Below the pieces are notes generated by a model. The model made no database searches, had not been told where the DNA came from, and worked only from the letters and a program-made list of their open reading frames with translations. Below, piece by piece: positions 33,340-42,029 of a DNA stretch of 64,000 nt. The stretch is from Streptomyces sp. CB00455 (GTDB lineage Bacteria; Actinomycetota; Actinomycetes; Streptomycetales; Streptomycetaceae): the NCBI RefSeq assembly GCF_001905445.1, contig NZ_LIVQ01000009.1, forward strand, positions 167,512 through 231,511, written 5' to 3'. Each line of letters begins with the position of its first letter. The first letter of the stretch is position 1. The position numbers were made by a program, and so were the translations under genes.

Positions 33340-34436
33340 TTCGCACCATCCTTGACCAGCGCGGCCAGTTCGTTGTCGATCCCGTCGGCGGCGTCGGCGC
33401 CGGTGGCCTCGTCCGCCCCGTCCGCCTCGTCCGCCTCGTCGACGATGCCGACCTGGAGGCCCTGCTCGCGCAGGAAACCCACGGGCACGACGTTGTCCTC
33501 GTAACGGCCGGGGAGCTCGATGCGCATGCGGCCGATCTGCCGGCCGGCGACGGTGTCCATCGCGGCGCCGAGGATCGAGATGTCGATGTTGTAGGTGCGC
33601 GAGAGCTGCGAGATGACCGGCTGGGCGGCGGCTTCGCCGTGGAAGGTGACGTCGACGACCGTGCGGTCCGGGCCGGTGGCGGCGCCCGTGACGGGGAAGA
33701 GCGCGCCGGCGAGCTCGGAGCCTGGGGTGGCGAGCAGTTCGGGGACGGTGCCGGACTCGACGACGCGGCCCCGCTTCATGAGCGCGGCGGAGTCGCAGAC
33801 GGACTTGACGACGTCCATCTCGTGCGTGATCAGCAGCACGGTGAGGCCGAGCTGCTGGTTGAGGTCGCGCAGCAGCCCCAGGACGGAGCGGGTGGTCTCG
33901 GGGTCCAGGGCGCTCGTGGCCTCGTCGGACAGCAGCACCTTGGGGTCGCCGGCCAGGGCGCGGGCGATGCCGACGCGCTGCTTTTGGCCGCCGGAGAGCT
34001 GGACGGGGTAGGCCTTGGCCTTGTCGGCGAGGCCGACCAGGTCCAGGAGTTCCAGGGCCTTGCGGGAGCGTTCGCGGCCGGAGATCCCGAGGATCTCCAG
34101 GGGCAGCTCGATGTTGCCCTGCACGGTCCGCGAGGACAGCAGGTTGAAGTGCTGGAAGACCATGCCGATGCGGCTGCGGGCCTGGCGGAGCTCCTTGCCG
34201 GCGCGGCGGCCGCGGCCGGCCAGCGCGGTGAGGTCGACGCCGTCGACGCTCACCGTGCCGCTGGTGGGGCGCTCCAGCAGGTTCACGCAGCGGATCAGGG
34301 AGGACTTGCCGGCGCCGCTCTGGCCGATGACTCCGTAGACCTCGCCCTCGCGGACGTGGAGGTCCACGCCGTCCAGGGCGGTGACCTCGCGGCCACGGGA
34401 CTGGTAGACCTTCGTGAGGCCCGATGTGGTGATCAC
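33336..34436 (-). CDS. metN: MetN, methionine ABC transporter ATPase
   Basis: A 366-residue ATPase. The nucleotide-binding domain has Walker A GQSGAGKS at 38-45, the LSGGQKQR signature near 146, Walker B VLLSDEATSALDPE and the switch His in LLITHEMDVV. A C-terminal NIL domain (about 260-335, QPVISQLSRTYNIDISILGA) binds methionine for feedback inhibition in family members. It ends with an unusual acidic, repetitive stretch (DEADEADGADEATGADAADG) before the last 15 residues. GTG at 34436 is the start. The 5' region carries a leader peptide, a hairpin and a palindrome, described separately. Confidence 0.95.
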   Translation of the reverse strand: MITTSGLTKVYQSRGREVTALDGVDLHVREGEVYGVIGQSGAGKSSLIRCVNLLERPTSGTVSVDGVDLTALAGRGRRAGKELRQARSRIGMVFQHFNLLSSRTVQGNIELPLEILGISGRERSRKALELLDLVGLADKAKAYPVQLSGGQKQRVGIARALAGDPKVLLSDEATSALDPETTRSVLGLLRDLNQQLGLTVLLITHEMDVVKSVCDSAALMKRGRVVESGTVPELLATPGSELAGALFPVTGAATGPDRTVVDVTFHGEAAAQPVISQLSRTYNIDISILGAAMDTVAGRQIGRMRIELPGRYEDNVVPVGFLREQGLQVGIVDEADEADGADEATGADAADGIDNELAALVKDGAK

Positions 34437-34610
34437 AGGAATTCCGTCGCTGTCGAGTGCACGGCGCAGCGGGGTGCCGGGCACGGGGCAAACATCTGGG
34501 GACGCGATGCGGGTCGAACCGTCACATGGGGGTGGCGTCGACGCGTGCGCGGGGCAGGGGCGTTCCGTACTGCCGGTCAGCGGGTGAGGCAGCGGCGGGC
34601 GGCTCGGCCG

Positions 34611-34632
34611 GTCTCGCTTCGGGGCGCGAGAC
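34611..34632 (-). promoter_or_regulatory. Hairpin after the leader peptide (possible attenuator)
   Basis: GTCTCGC (34611-34617) pairs with GCGAGAC (34626-34632) across an eight-base loop, 15 bases beyond the stop of the leader peptide and about 175 bases before metN. Position fits an attenuation structure controlled by ribosome stalling in the leader. No U tract follows. Confidence 0.45.
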
Positions 34633-34647
34633 TGCAGGAAGGGGCCC

Positions 34648-34734
34648 TCAGAAGGCGCGCATTCGACACATACAACGAGCACCGGGCGTCATCGTCGCCT
34701 CGGTCGCAAGGGTGCGGCTGCTCGTCGTGGTCAT
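34648..34734 (-). CDS. Cys/Met-containing leader peptide upstream of metNIQ
   Basis: A 28-codon frame with start ATG at 34734 and stop at 34648. The peptide begins MTTTSSRTLATEATMTPGAR and ends CMCRMRAF, so four of the last eight codons encode Cys or Met (Cys21, Met22, Cys23, Met25). Short Cys-rich frames ahead of sulfur genes act as cysteine-responsive attenuators in actinobacteria such as mycobacteria. It stands alone between a palindromic operator and a hairpin in the 5' leader of metN. Too short for normal gene callers. I infer that ribosome stalling at the Cys/Met codons adjusts metNIQ expression to sulfur amino acid supply. Confidence 0.68.
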   Translation of the reverse strand: MTTTSSRTLATEATMTPGARCMCRMRAF

Positions 34735-34775
34735 GGGCCCAAGTAAAGCAGACGTATCCCTGCACCGATCCACAA

Positions 34776-34814
34776 TGTCCGAATAGCGGACAGAAAGTGG
34801 CCACATACCGGACA
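34776..34814. promoter_or_regulatory. Palindromic operator upstream of the metNIQ leader
   Basis: TGTCCG-AATAG-CGGACA (34776-34792) is a perfect 6+5+6 inverted repeat. A further CGGACA half-site lies at 34809-34814. On the minus strand the palindrome overlaps GGACAT, which with TACGTC at 34751-34756 could form a weak promoter, so repressor binding would block transcription of the leader and metNIQ. The regulator is not identified. Confidence 0.58.
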
Positions 34815-35014
34815 AGACCAGTCGGTGCGGGCCGACCGTCCCGAGGGCCGGATCCTCCGGGCCGACCTGCCCGGACAGGACCGACGGGTCGCGCGCCGGC
34901 CCGTCCGCGTCGGGCTCGGCGAAGGCGTGCGCTGTGGTCGAGGCCACGGCGGCGACCACCTCCGGGGCCAGGGGCGGGCGCACCGGGTGTTTCGGCCCGT
35001 AATACGCTCGCTGC

Positions 35015-35383
35015 ATGCTCGACGCCCTGACGGTCGCCATCGGCGTGGCCGCCCTCGCCCTCGCCGCCTGGTGCGGCCACGCCGCCTGGCGGGACCAGCC
35101 GACCAAGGACTGGCACTTCATCGGCATGGCCGTGGTGACGGTGCTGGTACTGGCCCAGCTGGTGATCGGGCTGGTCATGCTGGCCCGTGGCGGGAAGCCG
35201 GACGAGGGCACGGTGATCTTCGTGGCCTACCTGGTGGGCGCCTTCGCGGCGGTACCGGCCGCCGGGATGCTCTCGCTGACCGAGCGGACCAAGTGGGGTT
35301 CGGTGACGGTGGCCGCGGGCGCGGTCGTCCTGGCCGTCCTCGAAGTGCGGCTCTACGACATCTGGGGAACCACCGGTGCCTGA
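35015..35383 (+). CDS. Four-helix membrane protein of unknown function
   Basis: A 122-residue protein with four hydrophobic segments: about 2-22, 37-58, 67-88 and 96-114. Loops are short, and a KPDEGTV segment lies between helices two and three. It resembles small actinobacterial integral membrane proteins that have no assigned role. ATG at 35015 lacks a strong ribosome binding site. The 3' end overlaps the start of the next membrane protein gene by eight bases, so the two are probably co-translated. Confidence 0.82.
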   Translation: MLDALTVAIGVAALALAAWCGHAAWRDQPTKDWHFIGMAVVTVLVLAQLVIGLVMLARGGKPDEGTVIFVAYLVGAFAAVPAAGMLSLTERTKWGSVTVAAGAVVLAVLEVRLYDIWGTTGA

Positions 35384-35795
35384 CACGAAGACCGCCGGCT
35401 CGGCCGGCCGCAAGCGGCTGGTCTCCGGGCCGGGACTGCTGCTGGTGTGGCTCTACGGGGTGATGGTGGTGGGCGCGGTGTCGCGGTCGGCCTACCAGAT
35501 CTCCACCGAGTTCGACCGGGCCCCCCTGGCGTACTCGCTGTCCGCTCTTGCGGCCCTGGCCTACGCCTTCATCACGTACTCGCTGGTGCGTGGCGGGGAG
35601 ACGGCCCGCAAGGCGGCACTGGCCTGTTGCGCCGCCGAGCTGGCGGGGGTACTGACGGTGGGAACCTGGACCCTGGTGCGCCCGGAGGCATTCCCCGACG
35701 CGACCGTGTGGTCGAACTTCGGGATGGGCTACCTCTTCATCCCGGTGATCCTGCCGATCACCGGGATGCTCTGGCTCCGTACGAAGCGCCCGTAG
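35376..35795 (+). CDS. Four-helix membrane protein, coupled to the preceding gene
   Basis: A 139-residue membrane protein starting at GTG 35376 inside the end of the previous gene. Hydrophobic helices lie at about 20-38, 50-70, 82-102 and 115-133; the segments RSAYQISTEFDRAP and EAFPDATVWSNFGMGYLF form the loops. The pair with the upstream protein is conserved in streptomycetes as far as I recall, but no function is known. A hexamer-rich low-complexity stretch (GGGAAC repeats, 35836-35875) follows before the convergent GNAT gene. Confidence 0.82.
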   Translation: MPDTKTAGSAGRKRLVSGPGLLLVWLYGVMVVGAVSRSAYQISTEFDRAPLAYSLSALAALAYAFITYSLVRGGETARKAALACCAAELAGVLTVGTWTLVRPEAFPDATVWSNFGMGYLFIPVILPITGMLWLRTKRP

Positions 35796-35887
35796 CCGCT
35801 CCCGCTGCCGTCAACGGCCGGTACCGGCGACGGGAAGGCGAACGGGAACGGGAACGGGAAGGCGAACGGGAACGGCCGGGGACGGGG

Positions 35888-36394
35888 CTAGGCGCTGACG
35901 GCGAAGTCGGCCGGGTCCTCGGCTTCCTTCTCCAGGATCACGAGCTGCATCCCGTCGGAAGCCGTCCGGCCGCCGACCCGCGTGTAGCCGGCCTTGCGGT
36001 ACAGCCGCAGGTTGGACTCGCTCTTGTGGCCGGTGTGCAGCCGGAAGCGGGTCGTCCCGCCGTGGCCCGCGAGGGCCTCCTCGACGGCGCGCAGCAGGCG
36101 GGCGCCCAGGCCGTGGCCCTGCAGCCGCGGGTGGACGCACAGCTTGGCGATCTTTCCGGTGCCGTCCTCGTCGACGCTGCCGCGGACGGTGCCGACGACC
36201 TCGTCGCCGAGGCGGGCCACCAGTACGGTGTCCGCCGCCAGTTCGCCCTTGAGGGAGTCCAGGGACTGGGTGAGGGGCTGGATGCGGTAGTTGCCGTACA
36301 GCTCGGCCTCGCGCTGGAAGGCCAGGTACTGCAGTTTGAAGATCTGCTCGGCGTCCTCGGCGGCCGCCGCCGAAATGGTCACGCTCATGCCCAT
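35888..36394 (-). CDS. GNAT-family N-acetyltransferase
   Basis: A 168-residue acetyltransferase. IAKLCVHPRLQGHGLGARLLRAVEEAL (about 92-118) is motif A with Q-G-H-G-L-G as the pyrophosphate loop, and NLRLYRKAGYTRVGG is motif B. The N-terminus contains DAEQIFKLQYLAFQREAELYG. ATG at 36394 follows GGGAGG by nine bases; a second ATG two codons later (36388) is possible. Substrate unknown. Confidence 0.9.
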   Translation of the reverse strand: MGMSVTISAAAAEDAEQIFKLQYLAFQREAELYGNYRIQPLTQSLDSLKGELAADTVLVARLGDEVVGTVRGSVDEDGTGKIAKLCVHPRLQGHGLGARLLRAVEEALAGHGGTTRFRLHTGHKSESNLRLYRKAGYTRVGGRTASDGMQLVILEKEAEDPADFAVSA

Positions 36395-36441
36395 GTGCGC
36401 ATGCCTCCCGCTCACCCGGTGTCCCGTCGGTCTACCGCTCC

Positions 36442-36957
36442 TTATCCCCGCAGGCCAGGAGCCGCAACCTCTGCAGCCAGCATTCTGCGCAGACATCCCA
36501 GGCAACGGGAACGGACGGGCCCTAAACTTCCTTGTGAGATACCCAACTCTCCTGCGATTTCACGGTAGGTGAGGTCTCTGGGCGACAGAAATGCCTTCAT
36601 GAGCTCGGGGCAGCGCCCCGGCAAACGGGCGACCGCCGACCGCAGGGCCCGCTCGTCCTCGCCGTGCAGGAGCGCCCCTTCCGGCTCGCCGCCCGCCTCC
36701 GCGGGGGCCGCGTCATAGGGGACTTCGCGCCGCGCCCGGCGCCGGGCGACCCGGGCCTCGGCGCGTACCGCCCGGCGCAGCCAGCGGGCGCGGCCGGTCG
36801 GGTCCGGGGTGCCCAGGCCGCTCTCCAGCAGCCTGACCCAGACGGCTTGCTCCAGGTCGGCGGCGTCCACGCCGGTGCCCGGAGCTTCCGCGGCCGCCTC
36901 GGCGGAGAGCAGCGGGCCCAGTTCGGTCAGGAGGTCGGGGTCCTTCAGCAGGTCCAT
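36442..36957 (-). CDS. ECF-like sigma-70 family factor
   Basis: A 171-residue sigma factor. The region 2-like part includes DAADLEQAVWVRLLESG and DPTGRARWLRRAVRAEARVARRRARRE. Region 4 at about 115-165 has VARLPGRCPELMKAFLSPRD and LTYREIAGELGISQGSLGPV, a helix-turn-helix that reads the -35 element, ending in RSRCLGCLRRML. No anti-sigma gene is adjacent. The ATG at 36957 is provisional as no ribosome binding site is clear. Adjacent to glpQ1, whose stop is 74 bases upstream on the same strand. Confidence 0.86.
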   Translation of the reverse strand: MDLLKDPDLLTELGPLLSAEAAAEAPGTGVDAADLEQAVWVRLLESGLGTPDPTGRARWLRRAVRAEARVARRRARREVPYDAAPAEAGGEPEGALLHGEDERALRSAVARLPGRCPELMKAFLSPRDLTYREIAGELGISQGSLGPVRSRCLGCLRRMLAAEVAAPGLRG

Positions 36958-37030
36958 GCCGGGCGGGACGAGCGGACCGGGCCCGGTGGTTTCCGGCCCG
37001 GGCCCGGCCCACTCGTTCGGGAAGCCCCGC

Positions 37031-38197
37031 TCAGTGGTTGACGGGGCGTCGGCCCGGGCGGAATGCCTCGGCCGCGAGGAGCCCGGTGTCCGCGTTGTCG
37101 GTGAAGATACCGTCGATCCCCTGTTCGAAGTACGTCCGGAAAGCACCGAAGGCATCGCCGTAGGCGGCCGGATCCGTGCCCTTGCGGTATTCGGCGGGCA
37201 GGAAGCTGTTCTCGTTGCGCGCGGTGTAGGGGTGCAGCACCAGCCCGCGGGCGTGCGCGTCCCCGACCAGCGTCGTCGGGGCGGTGAGCCTGCCCTGCGC
37301 GTCACGCGGCAGGATGAGGTCCATGGTCGGGCCGATGCCCTGGGCGAATCCGGCGATCCACTTCAGGCCCTCGGGCGTGACCAGGTCCGCGACCGTGCGC
37401 GGGTCCTTGGCCTGTTCGAAGTCCCAGGGGCGGGAGGACGCCGCGGAGAGCAGGACCACGCGGGGCGCCGAGACCAGCCGGGAGAGCCGCTGGATGCTGG
37501 ACGGTTCGAAGGACTGCAGGAAGAGCGCGGCGTTGCGGCCGTCGCGCCCGTAGCGGCGCAGCAGCTTCGCGAGGGGCTCCTCCAGGCCGAGACCGAGGGC
37601 GCGGAAGTAGCTGGGGTGTTTGGTCTCGACGTGCAGCCAGACCTTCCGGCCGCGGCGCCGGCCCTCGCGGTCGGCCCAGCGCAGCACCTCCTCGAAAGTG
37701 GGCACCTCCCAGCGGCCGTCGTAGAGGGTGTTGCGCTGGCGCAGGGCCGGGATGCGCTCCTTCGCCCGCAGGGTCTTCAGCTCGGCGAGCGTGAAGTCCT
37801 CGGTGAACCAGCCGGTGACGAGGACCCCGTCGACCGACTTGGTGGTGCGCCGGGAGGCGAAGGAGGGGTGGTCCGCGACATCGGTGGTGCCGCCTATCTC
37901 GTTCTCGTGACGGCACACCAGGTGCCCGTCCCGCGTGGGGACCAGGTCCTGCTCGATGACGTCGGCCCCGAGGTCGAGGGCGAGCTGGTAGGAGCCGAGG
38001 GTGTGCTCGGGCCGGTACCCGCTGGCGCCGCGGTGGCCGATGACCGCCGGGAAGGGAAGGTCCCGGTAGCCGCCGTCGCCGCGCCCCGCCTCCGCGGCCG
38101 CAGCCGGCCCCGCCTGCATCGCGGTCACCGCGCCGCCGGCCGCGAGGACCGCCGCTCCCAGGACCGTGCGCCGTGCTGCCCCACCCTGCGTCGTCAT
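37031..38197 (-). CDS. glpQ: Secreted glycerophosphodiester phosphodiesterase (GlpQ1 type)
   Basis: A 388-residue exported enzyme that splits glycerophosphodiesters into glycerol 3-phosphate and an alcohol. A twin-arginine signal (ARRTVLGAAVLAAGG then AAAAEAG) directs Tat export. The GDPD TIM-barrel shows the catalytic HRGASGYRPEHTLG near residue 55, DVIEQDLVPTRDGHLVCRHE with metal-binding Glu and Asp, and WLHVETKHPSYF later. ATG at 38197 follows GAGGGAG. In S. coelicolor glpQ1 belongs to the phosphate-starvation (PhoP) regulon, but I could not find a convincing PHO box here. TTGACA occurs at 38337-38342 on the minus strand without a matching -10. Confidence 0.94.
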   Translation of the reverse strand: MTTQGGAARRTVLGAAVLAAGGAVTAMQAGPAAAAEAGRGDGGYRDLPFPAVIGHRGASGYRPEHTLGSYQLALDLGADVIEQDLVPTRDGHLVCRHENEIGGTTDVADHPSFASRRTTKSVDGVLVTGWFTEDFTLAELKTLRAKERIPALRQRNTLYDGRWEVPTFEEVLRWADREGRRRGRKVWLHVETKHPSYFRALGLGLEEPLAKLLRRYGRDGRNAALFLQSFEPSSIQRLSRLVSAPRVVLLSAASSRPWDFEQAKDPRTVADLVTPEGLKWIAGFAQGIGPTMDLILPRDAQGRLTAPTTLVGDAHARGLVLHPYTARNENSFLPAEYRKGTDPAAYGDAFGAFRTYFEQGIDGIFTDNADTGLLAAEAFRPGRRPVNH

Positions 38198-38466
38198 CGC
38201 CACTCCCTCGTTCGGAACAGTCTCGCGCCCCCGCCACCTGCGAAGTTCTCGGTGTCCTCGGTCCGCGACCGGCGTGCCGATGGTAGGCGGGCGGGGGTGT
38301 CGGGCGGGGGTGCGGACGCCGAACGTGGCGCAAACACATGTCAACACTGCGTATCCGACACGTGACCCCGATGTGCGATCAGAGGCGACCCGCGAGTATC
38401 GTCCTCACCTGCACTACCGCTCTGTGGTGGGTGCGAGGACCGCTTTTCGATGCCGGAGGGCCCACG

Positions 38467-39138
38467 TTGTTCCGTACGCGCCTCATCAAAGCCACTGTCG
38501 GACCGGTCATGCGCCTGATGTTCCGCACCCGTGTGGAGGGCGTCGAGAACATCCCGGGTACCGGACCGGTGATTTTGGCGGGCAACCACCTCACCTTCAT
38601 CGACTCCATGATCCTTCCGCTGGTGTGCGACCGCACGGTCCACTTCATCGGCAAGGACGAGTACGTGACCGGCAAGGGAGTCAAGGGCCGCCTCATGGCC
38701 TGGTTCTTCACCGGCTCCGGCATGATCCCCGTCGACCGCGACGGGGCCAACGGCGGCGTCGCGGCCCTGATGACCGGCCGCCGGATCCTCGAAGAGGGCA
38801 AGATCTTCGGCATCTACCCGGAGGGCACCCGCTCCCCCGACGGCCGTCTCTACCGCGGCCGCACCGGCATCGCCCGCCTGACCTTGATGACCGGCGCGCC
38901 GGTGGTCCCGTTCGCGATGATCGGCACGGACAAGCTCCAGCCCGGCGGCGCGGGCATGCCGCGCCCGGGGCGGGTCACCGTCCGCTTCGGCGAGCCGATG
39001 GAGTTCTCCCGCTACGAGGGCATGGACCGCGACCGGTACGTGCTGCGCGCGGTCACCGACTCGGTGATGGCCGAGGTCATGCGGCTGTCGGGGCAGGAGT
39101 ACGTGGACATGTACGCGACCAAGGCGAAGGCCGCCTAG
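38467..39138 (+). CDS. 1-acyl-sn-glycerol-3-phosphate acyltransferase family protein
   Basis: A 223-residue PlsC-type acyltransferase acting at the membrane in phospholipid synthesis. Motif I is NHLTFIDS (H-x4-D), the second block is GMIPVDRDG, the third EGTRSPDGRLYRGRTG and the fourth APVVPFAMIGTDKL. The start is TTG at 38467, preceded by GGAGGG at the correct distance; earlier in-frame ATGs at 38338 and later lack homology and a binding site. The upstream 269-base gap is shared with the divergent glpQ gene; a phospholipid turnover link between the two is possible but unproven. Confidence 0.92.
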   Translation: MFRTRLIKATVGPVMRLMFRTRVEGVENIPGTGPVILAGNHLTFIDSMILPLVCDRTVHFIGKDEYVTGKGVKGRLMAWFFTGSGMIPVDRDGANGGVAALMTGRRILEEGKIFGIYPEGTRSPDGRLYRGRTGIARLTLMTGAPVVPFAMIGTDKLQPGGAGMPRPGRVTVRFGEPMEFSRYEGMDRDRYVLRAVTDSVMAEVMRLSGQEYVDMYATKAKAA

Positions 39139-39323
39139 CACGCCGCGTCCGCTTCCCGCCGGCCCCGCCCGGCCCCGTGCGGTGCGGCTGAGCGCCGGAG
39201 CGGGAACGTGCTTAGGCTGGAAGTGGCTCGCAGGGAAAGCGCGGACGCGGCGGACGCCACGTCGTTCCCGGCTCGTCCCGCTCCTCGGCTCCGTGCGCCC
39301 CTGCACGACTACCCAGGACGGCG

Positions 39324-40418
39324 ATGACCATGGAGCGCACGGCGGGTCGGCGCTCGGGCAGGGGGATTCCCGCGATCGCCGCGGCCGGGGCCCTCACCGT
39401 CGCAGGCCTGCTGTCCGGATCCGCGCCCGCCGCCGGAGCGGTGGCCTCCGCGGCGGACGCCGGGCCGGTCGCGCGGCGGAGCACGCCGGTCGCGGCGGTC
39501 GAGGCGGGCACGCCGGACGCGCCGATCGAGGCGGTCGAGGCGAAGGCCGCCTGTGCGACCGCCCCCGCGGACAGTTTCTGGCACGCCCCCGTGGACGACC
39601 TTCCCGTGCACCCGAGTTCAGACCGGTACGTCGCCTCGATCGGTGCCTCCGCGCCGCTGCACCCGGACTTCGGTTCGGGGCTCACGGACGGCAGACCGTT
39701 CGGCATTCCCATCACCGTCACGGACGCGACGGTTCCGCAAACCGAGGTCTCCTTCGACTACGCCGGGGAGAGCGACCCGACCGGCTACCGCATCCCGCAG
39801 GACGCGAAGATCGAGAACGGCCCGGCGAGCAGCGGAGACCGGCACGTCATCGTCTGGGACCGTGCCCTGTGCAAGTCCTACGAGCTCTGGGACGCGCGGC
39901 GGCAAGGTGAGCACGCCTGGCACGCCGGCTCGGGCGCGGTCTTCGATCTGCGCTCCAACCGTCTTCGGCCCGACGGCTGGACGTCGGCGGACGCGGCGGG
40001 CCTCGCCGTCCTCCCCGGTCTGGTGCGCTACGACGAGGCGGCGGGCGGGCGGGTCGACCACGCGATCCGGATCACCGTGCCCCGCTCCGACCGGAGCCGT
40101 CTGTGGCCCGCGCGGCACCAGGCGGGCACCGCGGCCGACGCGTCGCTGCCGCCGATGGGCCTGCGGCTGCGGCTCAAGGGTTCGGTGGACACCTCGCGGA
40201 TGGGCCCGCAGGCCAAGGCCGTGGCCGAGGCGCTCAAGAAGTACGGCGCCATCGTCGCGGACAACGGCTCGGCTTGGTACATCTCGGGCGAGGAGAACCC
40301 CGGTTGGGACAATGCCCAGCTCGACGCCCTGAAGGCCCTGAAGGGTTCGGACTTCGAGGCCGTCGACACCTCCGGGCTCGCACGGTCCCCGGACTCCGGG
40401 GCCGTCGCCCCGAAGTGA
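39324..40418 (+). CDS. Secreted protein of unknown function
   Basis: A 364-residue exported protein. The N-terminus MTMERTAGRRSGRG is followed by a hydrophobic core and an AGA-type cleavage region near residue 38, giving a signal peptide. The mature part starts Ala/Val-rich and then contains FWHAPVDDLPVHPSSDRYV, DPTGYRIPQDAKIENGP, VIVWDRALCKSYELWD and a C-terminal motif LRLRLKGSVDTSRMGPQAKA followed by LKKYGAIVADNGSAWYISGE. This C-terminal block recurs in exported proteins of diverse bacteria. ATG at 39324 follows AGGACGGCG. No catalytic role assigned. Confidence 0.82.
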   Translation: MTMERTAGRRSGRGIPAIAAAGALTVAGLLSGSAPAAGAVASAADAGPVARRSTPVAAVEAGTPDAPIEAVEAKAACATAPADSFWHAPVDDLPVHPSSDRYVASIGASAPLHPDFGSGLTDGRPFGIPITVTDATVPQTEVSFDYAGESDPTGYRIPQDAKIENGPASSGDRHVIVWDRALCKSYELWDARRQGEHAWHAGSGAVFDLRSNRLRPDGWTSADAAGLAVLPGLVRYDEAAGGRVDHAIRITVPRSDRSRLWPARHQAGTAADASLPPMGLRLRLKGSVDTSRMGPQAKAVAEALKKYGAIVADNGSAWYISGEENPGWDNAQLDALKALKGSDFEAVDTSGLARSPDSGAVAPK

Positions 40419-40485
40419 CCCCGCGCCGGGGGCGCCGCGGACCGCTCGGAACGGTCGCTCGGGCCGGGTCGCGGCGGCCCCGCCC

Positions 40486-41961
40486 TCACTGCCGCTGGAG
40501 TGAGCGGCTGACGCCCGCCGCCGTGGTGGTGGCCAGGATCCAGCCGGTCACGATCAGCAGGTAGGACAGCCACTGGTGCCAGCCGCTCGGCGCGTAGGCG
40601 GACTCCTGTCCGAAGCCGACGATGGGCAGCATCAGGTCGATCGTGTAGAAGACCGCGTTGAAGTCCGGTGCCTCGCCCTGCTTCAGCGGCTGCGGCGGGT
40701 GGGTCCCGAAGGCGACGGCTCCGGTCAGCAGCAGCGCCAGCAGCCAGCCCGCCGCGCGCAGCGGCCGGAAGCCGTAGCCGACGGTGCCGTCCTGGAGCAG
40801 TCCCCAGGCCCGGCCGTGCCGGGGCAGGGTGCGCCGGTGCCGCCGGAGTTTGGCGAGCTGGACGGTGCGGGCGGCCGCCTCGTCGCCGGCCGTACGGTAG
40901 GCGGCGGCGAGCTGTTCGTAGGCGTACGGGAGGTAGCCCGACTCCTCGCGCTCCAGCGCGGGCAGCCTCTGCTCCGGCGGCAGGTGCGGGGCGAGGGTGC
41001 GGTACGTCAGCCCGTCGATGCGGATCTGCTCCGGCCAGGTCTCGGGCGGCACGTGCAGGAGGTCGAACTGGGAGCGCCGCAGGTTCACCGCGCCCCGGAT
41101 GGTCTCGCACTCGCGCAGCCAGACCTCGCCGGCGACGCAGCTGGAGGCGCGCAGGGCGACCCCGTCCGGGTTGACGAAGCGGGCGTAGGCGAGGTTGAGC
41201 TGGCCGGGTATGCGGGAGCCGGTGAGATTGACCCGGCCGTGCAGCTGCGCGCGCATGGCGCGCAGGTCGGTGCCGACCGTCAGGGTCTCGGCGTGCAGGG
41301 CGGTGCCGCCCGGGGCCAGGAGACGGGCCCGGTCGAGGTTGAGCTGGCCGCCGACGGTGGCGCCGTTGATCCGCAGCTGGCCGTGCACGGTCAGGTCGTT
41401 GGCGATGACGTCCGTGGCGATGTCGGCGTGGTTGAGCTGGAGCGCGGGCTCGGCCTCCTCCTCCCCGGTCAGCGGCCCGATCTCGGCCCCCTGGAGGAAC
41501 AGGCCGCCGGATATCCGCGCCCCCTGCAGGCGGACGGGGCCGGTGACGCGGCAGCAGGACAGGCGCAGCACGACCTCGACGCGCAGGGTGGCGGCGGTCA
41601 GGCCGGGGAGGGTGGAGTAGCCGAGGACGAGGGCCCGCAGCTGGGCTCCGTACAGCAGGGGCGCACGTTCGAACCAGCAGTCGCGCAGCCGTACGGGGTG
41701 GTCCACCACGGCGTAGCGCAGGTCGAGGTCTCCGACGATCTTCGCGCCCTTGACCTTGATGCCGGCCACCCGGCCCTCCTCGGCCGGCGTGGATCCCAGC
41801 AGCAGGGCACGGATCACCTCGGCGCGCACGGTGCGTTCGGGGCCCCAGCCGGCGCCGTCGGCGGAGCTGTCGTCGGGCCGGTCGCGGAAGTCGACGCCGT
41901 CGCCGCGGGGAAACGCCTCCCACACGCGGCGCTCGGCCGGGCTCAGATCGTTGATCTCCAT
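40486..41961 (-). CDS. Pentapeptide/beta-helix-like membrane protein
   Basis: A 491-residue protein. Residues about 60-310 form a repetitive right-handed beta-helix-like pattern with recurring A-x-[IL]-x-G-x-[LV]-x-L units (VKGAKIVGDLDLRYAVVD, LQGARISGGLFLQGAEIG, INGATVGGQLNLDRARLL, LTGSRIPGQLNLAYARFV). A helical segment follows, and two transmembrane helices lie near the C-terminus (about 430-447 and 467-485). Homologues are sometimes annotated membrane-associated oxidoreductase, but no cofactor motif is visible. ATG at 41961 starts MEINDLSPAERRVWEAF. Probably monocistronic. Confidence 0.8.
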   Translation of the reverse strand: MEINDLSPAERRVWEAFPRGDGVDFRDRPDDSSADGAGWGPERTVRAEVIRALLLGSTPAEEGRVAGIKVKGAKIVGDLDLRYAVVDHPVRLRDCWFERAPLLYGAQLRALVLGYSTLPGLTAATLRVEVVLRLSCCRVTGPVRLQGARISGGLFLQGAEIGPLTGEEEAEPALQLNHADIATDVIANDLTVHGQLRINGATVGGQLNLDRARLLAPGGTALHAETLTVGTDLRAMRAQLHGRVNLTGSRIPGQLNLAYARFVNPDGVALRASSCVAGEVWLRECETIRGAVNLRRSQFDLLHVPPETWPEQIRIDGLTYRTLAPHLPPEQRLPALEREESGYLPYAYEQLAAAYRTAGDEAAARTVQLAKLRRHRRTLPRHGRAWGLLQDGTVGYGFRPLRAAGWLLALLLTGAVAFGTHPPQPLKQGEAPDFNAVFYTIDLMLPIVGFGQESAYAPSGWHQWLSYLLIVTGWILATTTAAGVSRSLQRQ

Positions 41962-42029
41962 CGCCGGGATGGTGTCCCGGGCCCTGACGTGCTGTCAACA
42001 CGTTCCGGGACACCGGCGCCGCGGGCGGC

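Noticed and set aside
34437..34740. SAM riboswitch upstream of metN
   Set aside because: I could not recognise the conserved SAM-I or SAM-IV core; the region holds a coding leader peptide and a simple hairpin instead.
38198..38340. PHO box for glpQ1
   Set aside because: No pair of 11-base direct repeats fitting the PhoP consensus was found, although the orthologue is phosphate-regulated.
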